DNA of 64,000 nucleotides from CAZPRY01 sp964589175. GTDB taxonomy: Bacteria; Fidelibacterota; UBA2242. Made by a program: the position numbers and the translations under genes. Below, in pieces: positions 29,968-38,185 of this stretch; within the stretch, counting starts at the first letter, position 1, and each line of letters starts with the position of its first letter. The notes under the pieces are model-generated. The model ran no database searches and had not been told where the DNA came from. It was given only the letters and a program-made list of their open reading frames with translations. The stretch covers positions 30,992 through 94,991 of the forward strand of contig CAZPRY010000012.1 in NCBI GenBank assembly GCA_964589175.1, read 5' to 3'.

Positions 29968-31977
29968 ATGACTCGACGCTATAAAAACATTCAAAGAACC
30001 TCTTTTGTCTTTTCGGCCTTACTGGTCATGGTGGGCTTATTCGAAATCCTGGATGGCCAGGAAAGGATCCTGTTTTTGAAACAAGGACGACTCTGGGAAA
30101 CCGTGAATCTGGCTAAAATGGGGCCTTCGTTCAATAACTGGGCCCGCTCCGGCTACGGCATGGATTTCCCCGGCTACGATCTGGAATGGATTGCCGGTCA
30201 TATCGGCGAGGCGCCGTCCCATCATGTAGGCGGCGGTTTCTGGATCGGCGCACTGACCAATGGCGGCGAGGTCTGGGGACGTGAGGATTTTGCACTCTAT
30301 GCCGGCAGCGTCGGCTTTGAATCGACCTCCAAGTACATCGCCACCAAACATCAGGCAGTTTTCGATGACGATGCGAATTACTTCCTGCGTGCGGATCCGC
30401 TCGCCGGTGAAGTTGAGATTGAGACCGAATACGCCTGGAATCCCAATTATATTTTTCCTTACGAACGACAGGCCTACCTGCCGATCAAGGTCAACCGCAA
30501 GGTGCGTCAATGGGTAAGCCACGAGGAGGACCAGGATTATATCATTGTCGATTATACGATCACCAGTGTCGGTGATTCCACGATGAATAAGACCTACCTG
30601 ATGTTCATGTACGCTTTTACGGTGAACGAGCGCGGCTGGTCGATTCTTTTTCCGAATTACAATTCCGGCGCCCGCAATACCCGGATTTTGTGGGATAGCC
30701 GCCGCCGGATGATGTACGCCTTCGCTTCCGATTTCAGGGACAGTTACGGCAACGACAGCTACGATTACTGGGATATCGGCGGTCCCAAGCGGGAGGGGGA
30801 ATTCCTCGCGCCGGGATATGCCGGACTGCAATTTCTGTATATTTCACCTGACTCGAGCGACAAGGCCGACCGAATTAATAAATACGGGTGGGCGGCATCA
30901 CACCCCACCCAGGCCAGCCATCCCTTCACGAACAAGGGCACTCTCGAGGAAGACTACGCGGTTTTAAAAAATCCCGGCCTGGCAACCGACGCAATCACTT
31001 CACCCGGCGATGAGCGTTGGGGCAGCAGCCGGGTCTGGACGATGGTCTCGTTAGGACCGTGGGATATCGAACCGGGCGACTCCATCCGGATCGTAACGGC
31101 GGAGCTGGTAGGCTCGGTATCCTACAATACGGCAGTCGATCCTACCGCCACGAGCCAGGACATCGCCAAAGGGAAGCAGGTTTTGTTCGACCGGGCCGAA
31201 ATGGCGCAGCAAAATTTTGATAACGGCTACAATGTTCCCGATCCGCCGGCGGCACCGCAGCATTTCGACGTGACCCATCTCGGCGGTCAGAAAATCGGTG
31301 CCCTGTTGACCTGGTCAGCGGCCACGGAGGAGATTCCCGATCCGGACTATTACGGTGATGAAGCCTTTGATCTGGTGGGTTACCACATCTTCCGCTCCAA
31401 CTACCTGCCGATCGGTCCATGGGAGGAGATCGCTACGGTGTTAAAACGGGACGATGCATATTTCGAAACGGTCCTGGAGCAATATACTTTTATCGACACC
31501 AATATGGTTCGCGGCGAAAGCTACTACTATGCAATCACTGCTTTTGATAACGGGCATACCGGCTGGCCGCCGAATCCGGCGCTGTACCCGAACGGTGTTC
31601 CGCCGTTGCAGAGTTCGCGCTATCTCAATCGCACGATCCAGCCGTTCCGGGCTGGGCTGGGACCCAGCCAAACCCTCTCCGGGGTGTTAGTCGTTCCGAA
31701 TCCGTTCGTGATGTCGTCCGGCCTCACTGTACCGGGAGACGAGGATATTATCCAGTTTGTCAATATCCCCAGCCCCTGCACGATCCGGATTTATACAATT
31801 CGCGGTGACTTGGTACGGCAGATCGACCATAATGAGGATGTGGGTACGGCGACCTGGGACCAGGTCACAAATTGGGGACAGTACGTCGAGAGCGGCGTCT
31901 ATATTTATCATATCACTTCCCGGGCCGCTGAATCGGCCGGAGAAACTGCGTGGGGAAAATTCAGCATAATCCGATGA
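29968..31977 (+). CDS. Secreted conserved protein with FN3-like region and divergent sorting tail, cassette B
   Basis: 669 residues from ATG at 29968, one base after the receptor stop; longer in-frame starts would lie inside the receptor gene. Signal segment FVFSALLVMVGLFEILDG. Paralogous to the protein at 9548 throughout, including DFPGYDL, NRKVRQW, FPNYNSGARNT, a FN3-like block (GYHIFRSNYLPIGPWEEIA) and the same divergent tail (VVPNPFVMSSGL, IRIYTIRGDLVRQI, ESGVYIYHITS, WGKFSIIR). Function unknown; conservation of position right after a TonB receptor in both cassettes suggests a physical partner. Its stop overlaps the next start (ATGA). Confidence 0.65.
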   Translation: MTRRYKNIQRTSFVFSALLVMVGLFEILDGQERILFLKQGRLWETVNLAKMGPSFNNWARSGYGMDFPGYDLEWIAGHIGEAPSHHVGGGFWIGALTNGGEVWGREDFALYAGSVGFESTSKYIATKHQAVFDDDANYFLRADPLAGEVEIETEYAWNPNYIFPYERQAYLPIKVNRKVRQWVSHEEDQDYIIVDYTITSVGDSTMNKTYLMFMYAFTVNERGWSILFPNYNSGARNTRILWDSRRRMMYAFASDFRDSYGNDSYDYWDIGGPKREGEFLAPGYAGLQFLYISPDSSDKADRINKYGWAASHPTQASHPFTNKGTLEEDYAVLKNPGLATDAITSPGDERWGSSRVWTMVSLGPWDIEPGDSIRIVTAELVGSVSYNTAVDPTATSQDIAKGKQVLFDRAEMAQQNFDNGYNVPDPPAAPQHFDVTHLGGQKIGALLTWSAATEEIPDPDYYGDEAFDLVGYHIFRSNYLPIGPWEEIATVLKRDDAYFETVLEQYTFIDTNMVRGESYYYAITAFDNGHTGWPPNPALYPNGVPPLQSSRYLNRTIQPFRAGLGPSQTLSGVLVVPNPFVMSSGLTVPGDEDIIQFVNIPSPCTIRIYTIRGDLVRQIDHNEDVGTATWDQVTNWGQYVESGVYIYHITSRAAESAGETAWGKFSIIR

Positions 31978-32954
31978 AGGCAATTCAGACAACCGGACAT
32001 ATCTTTCATTGCGGCAACTTCCGATTCGCAAGAGCGGGACTCTTCCTGCTGTTCGCGATGATCGTCAATCTGAATCCCGTGCAGGCCCAATTCCGCAAAA
32101 CCGGAACGGTCGGTTACACATTTCTGGAAATACCGGTGACCGCCCGGCAGGCGGCCCTCGGTCAGGCGGTGGGGAGCCTGGTGAACCACGGCGCCATTCT
32201 ACCGCTCTTCGTTAATCCGGCCACCCTGGGTATGCAATCCGGCATTGGTGTCGGTGTCACCAGTTCCAACTGGATTGCGGATATCCGTCATCACGTCGCC
32301 GGAGTCACCTTCTCGACCGGTTCGATCGGCAATTTCGGCATCGGTATCAACTTCGTGGATTACGGAGATATTCCACGTACGGAATTGACGACTTCCTCGG
32401 GCGAGTACACCAGTCTGGGCGCTTACACAGCCCAATCGGCGGCTGTCGGGATAACCTACTCGCGGCAATTAACCGACAAGTTTGCCTGGGGGCTGCGGAC
32501 GAACTGGGTTCGGGAGACGATTTTCGAGTTTTCCTCATCGAATGTACTGGTGGATTTGGGAGTCATTTATTTCACGGGATTTAAATCACTGCGGATCGGC
32601 GGCTATATTAATCATTTCGGCCTGGACAGCAAATTCATCGGCGACTCGTTTAAGATGCCGACCGAACTGCGTCTGAGTTTTGCCTATGACCTGCTCGCAA
32701 CCGAAAATCATTTTCTGATCCTGATCGGAGAAGTGTCCCATCCCAGCGACAACCCGGAACGAATCCACATGGGCTTGGAATATCAACTGGCGGGATTCCT
32801 GTTTTTCAGGACCGGTTATAAATGGAATTTTGATGAAGATCCCTTTGCGTTCGGGGCCGGGATCATGTGGAAGAAGTACATGCTGGATGTCGCGGTGATT
32901 CCCTTTGGCCGCTTTCCGTCCGTCATGTATTTGACCTTTCAGAAGGAATTTTAA
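31974..32954 (+). CDS. PorV/PorQ-like outer-membrane protein, cassette B
   Basis: 326 residues from ATG at 31974, which overlaps the preceding stop. Signal segment ARAGLFLLFAMIVNLNPVQAQ. The mature start VGYTFLEIPVTARQAALGQAVGSL and LPLFVNPATLGM match both the cassette A paralogue (11600) and the PorV/PorQ family pattern. Barrel strands run to the C-terminal F (PSVMYLTFQKEF). In type IX secretion PorV escorts tail-bearing cargo; pairing with the tail-bearing protein just upstream in both cassettes suggests a private cargo-shuttle pair, which is inference. Confidence 0.7.
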   Translation: MKAIQTTGHIFHCGNFRFARAGLFLLFAMIVNLNPVQAQFRKTGTVGYTFLEIPVTARQAALGQAVGSLVNHGAILPLFVNPATLGMQSGIGVGVTSSNWIADIRHHVAGVTFSTGSIGNFGIGINFVDYGDIPRTELTTSSGEYTSLGAYTAQSAAVGITYSRQLTDKFAWGLRTNWVRETIFEFSSSNVLVDLGVIYFTGFKSLRIGGYINHFGLDSKFIGDSFKMPTELRLSFAYDLLATENHFLILIGEVSHPSDNPERIHMGLEYQLAGFLFFRTGYKWNFDEDPFAFGAGIMWKKYMLDVAVIPFGRFPSVMYLTFQKEF

Positions 32955-32961
32955 GGGAAGC

Positions 32962-33711
32962 ATGCCTAAAGATCGAACCAGAAAGTTCATCTGTAAAATT
33001 GTCCTTGCCGGGATTTGCCTTCTCATCTCGGTTCCGCTGGGGGCCTGGGAACTGGCTTCAATTACTACCGGGATCGCCGGCGGAAACGGAATGCAATATG
33101 AGAGTGAACTGCAATCGGTGAAAGGACTGGGAGTGAAGATTCAGGCCGAATGGCTGATCGGGCGCAATTGGTACCTGACCCTCTCCAGCGATCATCTCAA
33201 ATACAACCTGGCGGACGATCAGGCCCACCTGAATTGGGGCTGGGACTACTGGCTGAAAATCTACGGCTACACGGTCTTTACCCTGGGGCAGGATCCGGTC
33301 TATGATGTTAATCTGGAACCGCACCAGATTGTCAAGGTAAAGCCTGTGACCATCGGGCTTAGCAAAATACTCTTTGCGAAACGCCGGCTTCATCCGGTCT
33401 TTGGTCTCGAAGCCGGGGTAGTTTGGTACGAACGTAAAATGTGGCTGGAAGAAAACTGGAGCAAAAATTTTCCTTCTATCGACTACACTTTCGAATATGA
33501 TTTTCGCAATTACGCAAATACCCGCAGCGGTTGGGTGAACACCGTGTCTCTTTCCGCAGAGCTGCAGGCCGACCTCTCCAAATATTTCGCTTTATCGGCC
33601 GGGGTGGAAGGGTGTAAATATTTTCAGGATTGGGACAATTCCGGCAATTTTCCGATGAATTCCTGCTTGCAGGCCTTTTTGGAACTTCAGATATTATACG
33701 GGCGGAAATGA
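32962..33711 (+). CDS. Predicted outer-membrane beta-barrel protein 1, cassette B
   Basis: 249 residues, signal segment IVLAGICLLISVPLGA. Amphipathic strands, no recognised family. Shares with the 12596 protein the Trp-rich LNWGWDYWL block and WYERKMWLEENWSKNF. It is about 70 residues shorter than its cassette A counterpart, mainly in the extracellular-loop-like middle. It lies 7 bp after the PorV/Q-like gene; its stop overlaps the next start (ATGA). Confidence 0.6.
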   Translation: MPKDRTRKFICKIVLAGICLLISVPLGAWELASITTGIAGGNGMQYESELQSVKGLGVKIQAEWLIGRNWYLTLSSDHLKYNLADDQAHLNWGWDYWLKIYGYTVFTLGQDPVYDVNLEPHQIVKVKPVTIGLSKILFAKRRLHPVFGLEAGVVWYERKMWLEENWSKNFPSIDYTFEYDFRNYANTRSGWVNTVSLSAELQADLSKYFALSAGVEGCKYFQDWDNSGNFPMNSCLQAFLELQILYGRK

Positions 33712-34367
33712 AGGACCGTATGACCGGAAAAATTTCAAAATATTGTATTCTCATCCTGCTGCTGGCCTTGCTTCCGGCAGGTCTCAGCGGGCAGGAACGC
33801 TATGGCCTGGGGGCCGGATATGAAATCGTCACGCCCGTTGGCGAATTGGGCAATCGCTTTCGGCCGGCTCAGGCGTTAGTATTCCGTCTTCGCTTGCAGG
33901 AAGCGCAACTGCACCGGGTCACGCTTCAATATCGTGACGTCGTTTTCGACGAGACAAATGATGATAAACTTTTCTATAAAGGCATCCCGATGAAACTGGA
34001 GAACCGTTCGCTCTCCCTGAACGTCCAGTATCATCTGTGGCAGCCGACGGATTGGTTTTGTTTTTCGCTGAGCGGCGCGGCTTCCCTCAACCGCTGGGAA
34101 TTCAAGCGGGACGCTTTTTTTGCCGAAGATTCGGTGAATGGCAATATCGATATGACTGAATTCGCCCAGGACGATTGGAGTTGGGGCGGGAAAGCCGGAT
34201 TTTGCCTGACGCTGTCGCCGTTTGAATTTTTACAGTTCGGCGCTTCAATGCATTATCATTTAATGATTGCCGAATTGTGGCCGGCCTTGAAATTGCGCCT
34301 GGAAAATGTCAGTGGCTTGCAGATGCTTGAGACGCAATTATTTATCGAATTGAGTCACTCGTTTTAG
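33708..34367 (+). CDS. Predicted outer-membrane beta-barrel protein 2, cassette B
   Basis: 219 residues from ATG at 33708 (overlapping ATGA); ATG at 33720 is also possible. Signal segment ISKYCILILLLALLPAGLSG. Gly/aromatic strands ending in SHSF. The C-terminal block ELWPALKLRLENVSGLQ matches SLWPTMQESIEIEAVSGFQ in the 13572 protein, so the fifth cassette position is also paralogous. Family not recognised. The next gene starts 56 bp on. Confidence 0.58.
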   Translation: MKDRMTGKISKYCILILLLALLPAGLSGQERYGLGAGYEIVTPVGELGNRFRPAQALVFRLRLQEAQLHRVTLQYRDVVFDETNDDKLFYKGIPMKLENRSLSLNVQYHLWQPTDWFCFSLSGAASLNRWEFKRDAFFAEDSVNGNIDMTEFAQDDWSWGGKAGFCLTLSPFEFLQFGASMHYHLMIAELWPALKLRLENVSGLQMLETQLFIELSHSF

Positions 34368-34423
34368 CCGCTTTTAATTTAAAACATGAATCAGCATAGG
34401 ATCAGAAACGGTAGGTTACGAAT

Positions 34424-35734
34424 ATGAGAAAGATAGTGTGCTTAGGTTTAGCGACACTTCTATCATACGGCAGTTGTTCCACGACACCCGAAAAACCGAA
34501 ATTTCTCTGGATTGACGCGTCCGCAAATTACGAGCGGCTGAGTTCGGAGGAAAAGGTCACCGAAATACTGGATAAGGTGAAAGAAGTCGGCTTTACAGCG
34601 ATCATTGTCGATTTGAAACCCATCTCCGGGGAAGTCTTATATCCGAGCGAATTGGCTCCCCAGATTAAAGAATGGCGCGGATTCAGCCGGGATGAGAATT
34701 TCGATTATACCCAAACGATGATCAATGCAGCCCGCAAACGGAAACTGAAAGTTTATGCCTCCATGAATGTCTTTGCTGAAGGCTGGAAAAATGTGAAGCG
34801 CGGGCTTATCTACACAACACATCCCGAATGGCAGACCATGCTCTACACGCCCGATAGTATCATGCCTACGACGAAATCCGATGAAGGCTATTCGGCCTTT
34901 GTCAATCCCGCTCTGCCCGAGGTTCAGGAACACGAAATCGACATCATGAAGGAAATCATTGGTAAATATGATTTCGACGGACTGGTATTGGATCGCGCCC
35001 GTTACGATAATATCAAATCCGATTTTTCGGATTTCTCACGCAATGCTTTTGAGAAGTTTATGGGCGCAAAGGTGGAAAACTGGCCCCAGGATATTTTTGT
35101 CTGGAAAGAGGATGAAGAGCATCGCTGGAGCTACAGACGTGGCCGATATTTTCAGGATTGGATCTTATGGCGGGCGACCGTAATTCATGATTTCTTCGAA
35201 AAATCCCGGAAGGAACTGGAAGAAATCAAGCCGGAGATCGATTTTGTAACCTACGCAGGGGCCTGGTACCCGAGTTATTTCGAACTGGGCGTCAACTGGG
35301 CTTCGGAGACTTACAATCCGGCGGAAGAGTACGATTGGGCTTTGCCGCAGTATTATCAGACCGGTTATGCCGAGCAGCTCGACTTTTTGTTTACCGGTAA
35401 TTACTTCTACCGGGTGACGATTGCCGAAGCCGACAGCGCCAACCGGATGATTCCCAAAGTGAATCCGGAAGCCGGGCTCGAAGAAGAGATAAAAAGCTAC
35501 CATACGGTTGAAGGTTCTGCAAAAGTAACCGGGAAGGTGATCCAGGGAAAGATTCCCGTCTACGGCAGTCTCTACGTGCAGCAATACAAGGACAAAGACG
35601 ATCCGGCGCAGTTTTCCAGAGCCATCCGGATGCTGCTTAGGGAGACCGATGGAATCATGATCTTCGACTTGGTGCACATCGATAGTTTTGACTGGTGGGA
35701 GCTCCTTCGGGAGACTTTTTCTGCGCGGCAGTAA
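34424..35734 (+). CDS. GHL10-like glycosidase, putative lipoprotein
   Basis: 436 residues. N-terminus RKIVCLGLATLLSYGSC with a plausible lipobox Cys at 18, followed by a Thr/Pro linker. The barrel matches the GHL10/family-10-like superfamily: FLWIDASANYERLSSEEK, VKEVGFTAIIVDLKPISGE, DFDGLVLDRARYDN, DFVTYAGAWYPSY, WALPQYYQTGY. It is the most divergent of the four GHL10-type proteins in the window (DRARYDN instead of DRIRYP) and has neither sorting tail nor golvesin module. Membrane anchoring on the periplasmic or outer face is expected. It sits between cassette B and a sodium/solute symporter, 52 bp upstream of the latter, so it may trim oligosaccharides for that transporter. Confidence 0.72.
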   Translation: MRKIVCLGLATLLSYGSCSTTPEKPKFLWIDASANYERLSSEEKVTEILDKVKEVGFTAIIVDLKPISGEVLYPSELAPQIKEWRGFSRDENFDYTQTMINAARKRKLKVYASMNVFAEGWKNVKRGLIYTTHPEWQTMLYTPDSIMPTTKSDEGYSAFVNPALPEVQEHEIDIMKEIIGKYDFDGLVLDRARYDNIKSDFSDFSRNAFEKFMGAKVENWPQDIFVWKEDEEHRWSYRRGRYFQDWILWRATVIHDFFEKSRKELEEIKPEIDFVTYAGAWYPSYFELGVNWASETYNPAEEYDWALPQYYQTGYAEQLDFLFTGNYFYRVTIAEADSANRMIPKVNPEAGLEEEIKSYHTVEGSAKVTGKVIQGKIPVYGSLYVQQYKDKDDPAQFSRAIRMLLRETDGIMIFDLVHIDSFDWWELLRETFSARQ

Positions 35735-35786
35735 AGCCTCGGCGGATTTTCGGATAGCCTGAAAATCAACCCAAAGCGAGAAACGA

Positions 35787-37547
35787 ATGCTGGAACAGGT
35801 TCACTTGGCCGACTGGGATATCGTTGGTATTGCAGCATATTTACTGGTTCTGCTGGGTATCGGCTTTTACTTTAAAAAATTCAGTGAAAAGGGCATCGAA
35901 AATTATTTCCTGGCCGGCCGGCGCTTGCCGGGCTGGGTAAACGGCGTATCGGCCGCGGCTACGGCGATGAATGCCGATGTGGCGCCGACATACTGCGGCA
36001 TGACCGTGATCTCCGGCCTCTTCATTTATTGGTTTTTTATCTCGCGTTTCGGGTTGGCGCTGATGACGGCCGCCGTCCTTTTTGCGGTTTTCTGGTGGCG
36101 GCTGAAACTCTTCACATCGCCCGAGTTCTACGAGATTCGTTTCTCGGGAAAACTGGCGACTGCGATGCGCTCCTGGATCGCCTTTCGTAGCGCATTCATT
36201 TCGATCGTTGCCTGGACCGGGGCCGGATTGCTGGGACTGCACAAGGTTCTGCATCCGACATTGGGATGGTCGCAGATGACCACTTTCTCGATCGTGATTC
36301 CGGTTGTGCTGGTCTATGTTTTCCTTTCCGGTTATATCGGCGTGGTTTTCAGTGATGTGCTGCAATCGCTGATCGTCATGCTTTCCTATGTCGTCCTCTG
36401 TGTAGCGGTTCTGGTGGATTTCGGCGGACCGGCCGGGCTGTATCATTCGCTGGTGGCGACCTTCGGAACGAATGTCGTGCGCTGGTTTCCACCGATGAAT
36501 CACGAGATGCTCGGACTCGTCGGGATCATCGCCTGGACGGTCGGCACGGCGATCGGCTACGGCGGTGACGCCGCACCGATGGGCGGCGCCATGGAGGGGC
36601 AGCGGATTTTCTCCAGCAAGACAGCACGCGAGGCTTCCAAAATGTACATCTGGGCGCTGGTGGTCCTGTTTGTCATGCTTTCGCTGTTGACCATGCCGGC
36701 GCTGGGTGCGATGGTGCGCTGGCCGGGTCTGCATACCGGTGAGATAAACCGCGAGTTGTCTTTCGGATTACTGATCTCGCGCTACATGCCGCCCGGCCTA
36801 CTCTGGCTGGCCATTGCCGGGATGGCGGCTTCGATTATGTCCACCATTGACTCCAACCTGAATTTTGGTTCGCAGGTTTTCGTTTCGGATATTTACCGCC
36901 GGTTTCTGCGTCCGGCAGCGACCGATCGACACTATATGCTTGTCGGTAGAATTGTGATTTTCGTGATCATGGCGCTTTCGATTCTGGTGGCGGTTACGGC
37001 GACCAATGTCATCGATATTGCTGTCTTCATGCTGGGACTCAGTTCCGCCGAACTTTCGGCCAACTGGGCGCAGTGGTGGTGGTGGCGTTTTAATTCGAAA
37101 GCGCGCATCGCGGCCTCTTTCGGCGGTCCGATAATCTTCGTTCTCGTGAAATACGTGTTTCTCAGCCAGGCGGGCGCCTACTGGCAGGTGCTCATCTCAA
37201 TCGGTCTGACGACCTTGCTATGGATCGCCATATCGCTGCTGACCCGGCCCGATGACGAAACGACCCTGCTTGAATTTTACCGACGTGCCAGGCCGCTGGG
37301 CTTTTGGGGGCCGATCGCCCGAAAAGCCGGTCACCCGCAGCAAGACGGCCGGCCGATTCTACAGGGATTCAGCATTGCCTTTATCGGCATGCTAGCCGTT
37401 GCGTCAGGTGCGATGGCGGCGTTTCATCTATTCGTCGGCCGCTGGCTGTTCGGCGGCGGGGCGGCCATTGTCTCCGTTCTGCTAACAATGCTGTTCCGGC
37501 CCCTGTACCGGAACTTTATGAACCGGCTCGAAAGCCGCAATTCATAG
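35787..37547 (+). CDS. Sodium:solute symporter (SSS/SLC5 family)
   Basis: 586 residues with 13-14 hydrophobic segments. Family hallmarks: FSEKGIENYFLAGRRLPGWVNGVSAAATAMNADV near the N-terminus (TM2 region), and WLAIAGMAASIMSTIDSNLN (the TM8-9 sodium-site region, with adjacent Ser/Thr). Inner-membrane importer of a sugar, sugar acid or similar small solute driven by sodium. It is the final gene of the run that includes cassette B and the lipoprotein GHL10, so it likely moves the monosaccharide end product into the cytoplasm. It is distinct from the symporter at 55695. Substrate unknown. Confidence 0.82.
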   Translation: MLEQVHLADWDIVGIAAYLLVLLGIGFYFKKFSEKGIENYFLAGRRLPGWVNGVSAAATAMNADVAPTYCGMTVISGLFIYWFFISRFGLALMTAAVLFAVFWWRLKLFTSPEFYEIRFSGKLATAMRSWIAFRSAFISIVAWTGAGLLGLHKVLHPTLGWSQMTTFSIVIPVVLVYVFLSGYIGVVFSDVLQSLIVMLSYVVLCVAVLVDFGGPAGLYHSLVATFGTNVVRWFPPMNHEMLGLVGIIAWTVGTAIGYGGDAAPMGGAMEGQRIFSSKTAREASKMYIWALVVLFVMLSLLTMPALGAMVRWPGLHTGEINRELSFGLLISRYMPPGLLWLAIAGMAASIMSTIDSNLNFGSQVFVSDIYRRFLRPAATDRHYMLVGRIVIFVIMALSILVAVTATNVIDIAVFMLGLSSAELSANWAQWWWWRFNSKARIAASFGGPIIFVLVKYVFLSQAGAYWQVLISIGLTTLLWIAISLLTRPDDETTLLEFYRRARPLGFWGPIARKAGHPQQDGRPILQGFSIAFIGMLAVASGAMAAFHLFVGRWLFGGGAAIVSVLLTMLFRPLYRNFMNRLESRNS

Positions 37548-37734
37548 ATAAAACCTTCCTGGATCGGATTTCCCTTCTTCCCGCACAAGATCTCAAATCC
37601 ATGGCGGAGAGTGTAACTTTATATTGGCGCACTTATCAAACGGCTGTTTAACATGATTAGATATTTACAAATTAGAAAAGCTGCGGACGATTGTTAAAGA
37701 AAATTCAGGAAATGATTTTACAGAGGCCGATAAG

Positions 37735-38184
37735 ATGAGTGATCGGATAACAAAAAGAATATTGCTGATTGATGATAGTGAAGACGATATCCTGCTGACC
37801 TTGCGTTCTTTCAAAAAGAATAATATACTGGTTGATATCGATCTCGCCAGGAACGGCGTCGAGGCGCTCGAATACCTTTTCGGGAAAGGGGAAGATCGGG
37901 AAGAGCAACGGCGCGAATTGCCCGCCCTGATTTTATTGGATATCAAACTTCCCCGGCTGAATGGCCTGGAGGTTCTTGCTGAAATCCGGAAAAATCCCAA
38001 AACCAAACTGATTCCGGTTGTGATATTAACAACCTCGAAAGAGGAATCGGATATGATCCGAAGTTATCATTTGGGAGTGAACAGTTACGTTCGGAAACCG
38101 GTAAACTTCGACGAATTTAGCGAAGTGGTAAAACAGTTGGGATTGTACTGGTTGTTATTGAACCAATCCACTTCTGAGGAATAA
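37735..38184 (+). CDS. Stand-alone response regulator (Rcp1-like REC domain)
   Basis: 149 residues, a single receiver domain: acidic pocket DDSEDD at 10-15, phospho-acceptor Asp69 in LILLDIKLPRLNG, Thr in VVILTTSKEESD, Lys in YVRKPVNFDEF. No output domain, as in cyanobacterial Rcp1-type regulators that serve as phospho-relay partners. It ends one base before the hybrid kinase start, so it is co-expressed and probably an immediate partner of that kinase. Start ATG preceded by GAGG. Confidence 0.9.
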   Translation: MSDRITKRILLIDDSEDDILLTLRSFKKNNILVDIDLARNGVEALEYLFGKGEDREEQRRELPALILLDIKLPRLNGLEVLAEIRKNPKTKLIPVVILTTSKEESDMIRSYHLGVNSYVRKPVNFDEFSEVVKQLGLYWLLLNQSTSEE

Positions 38185-38185
38185 A

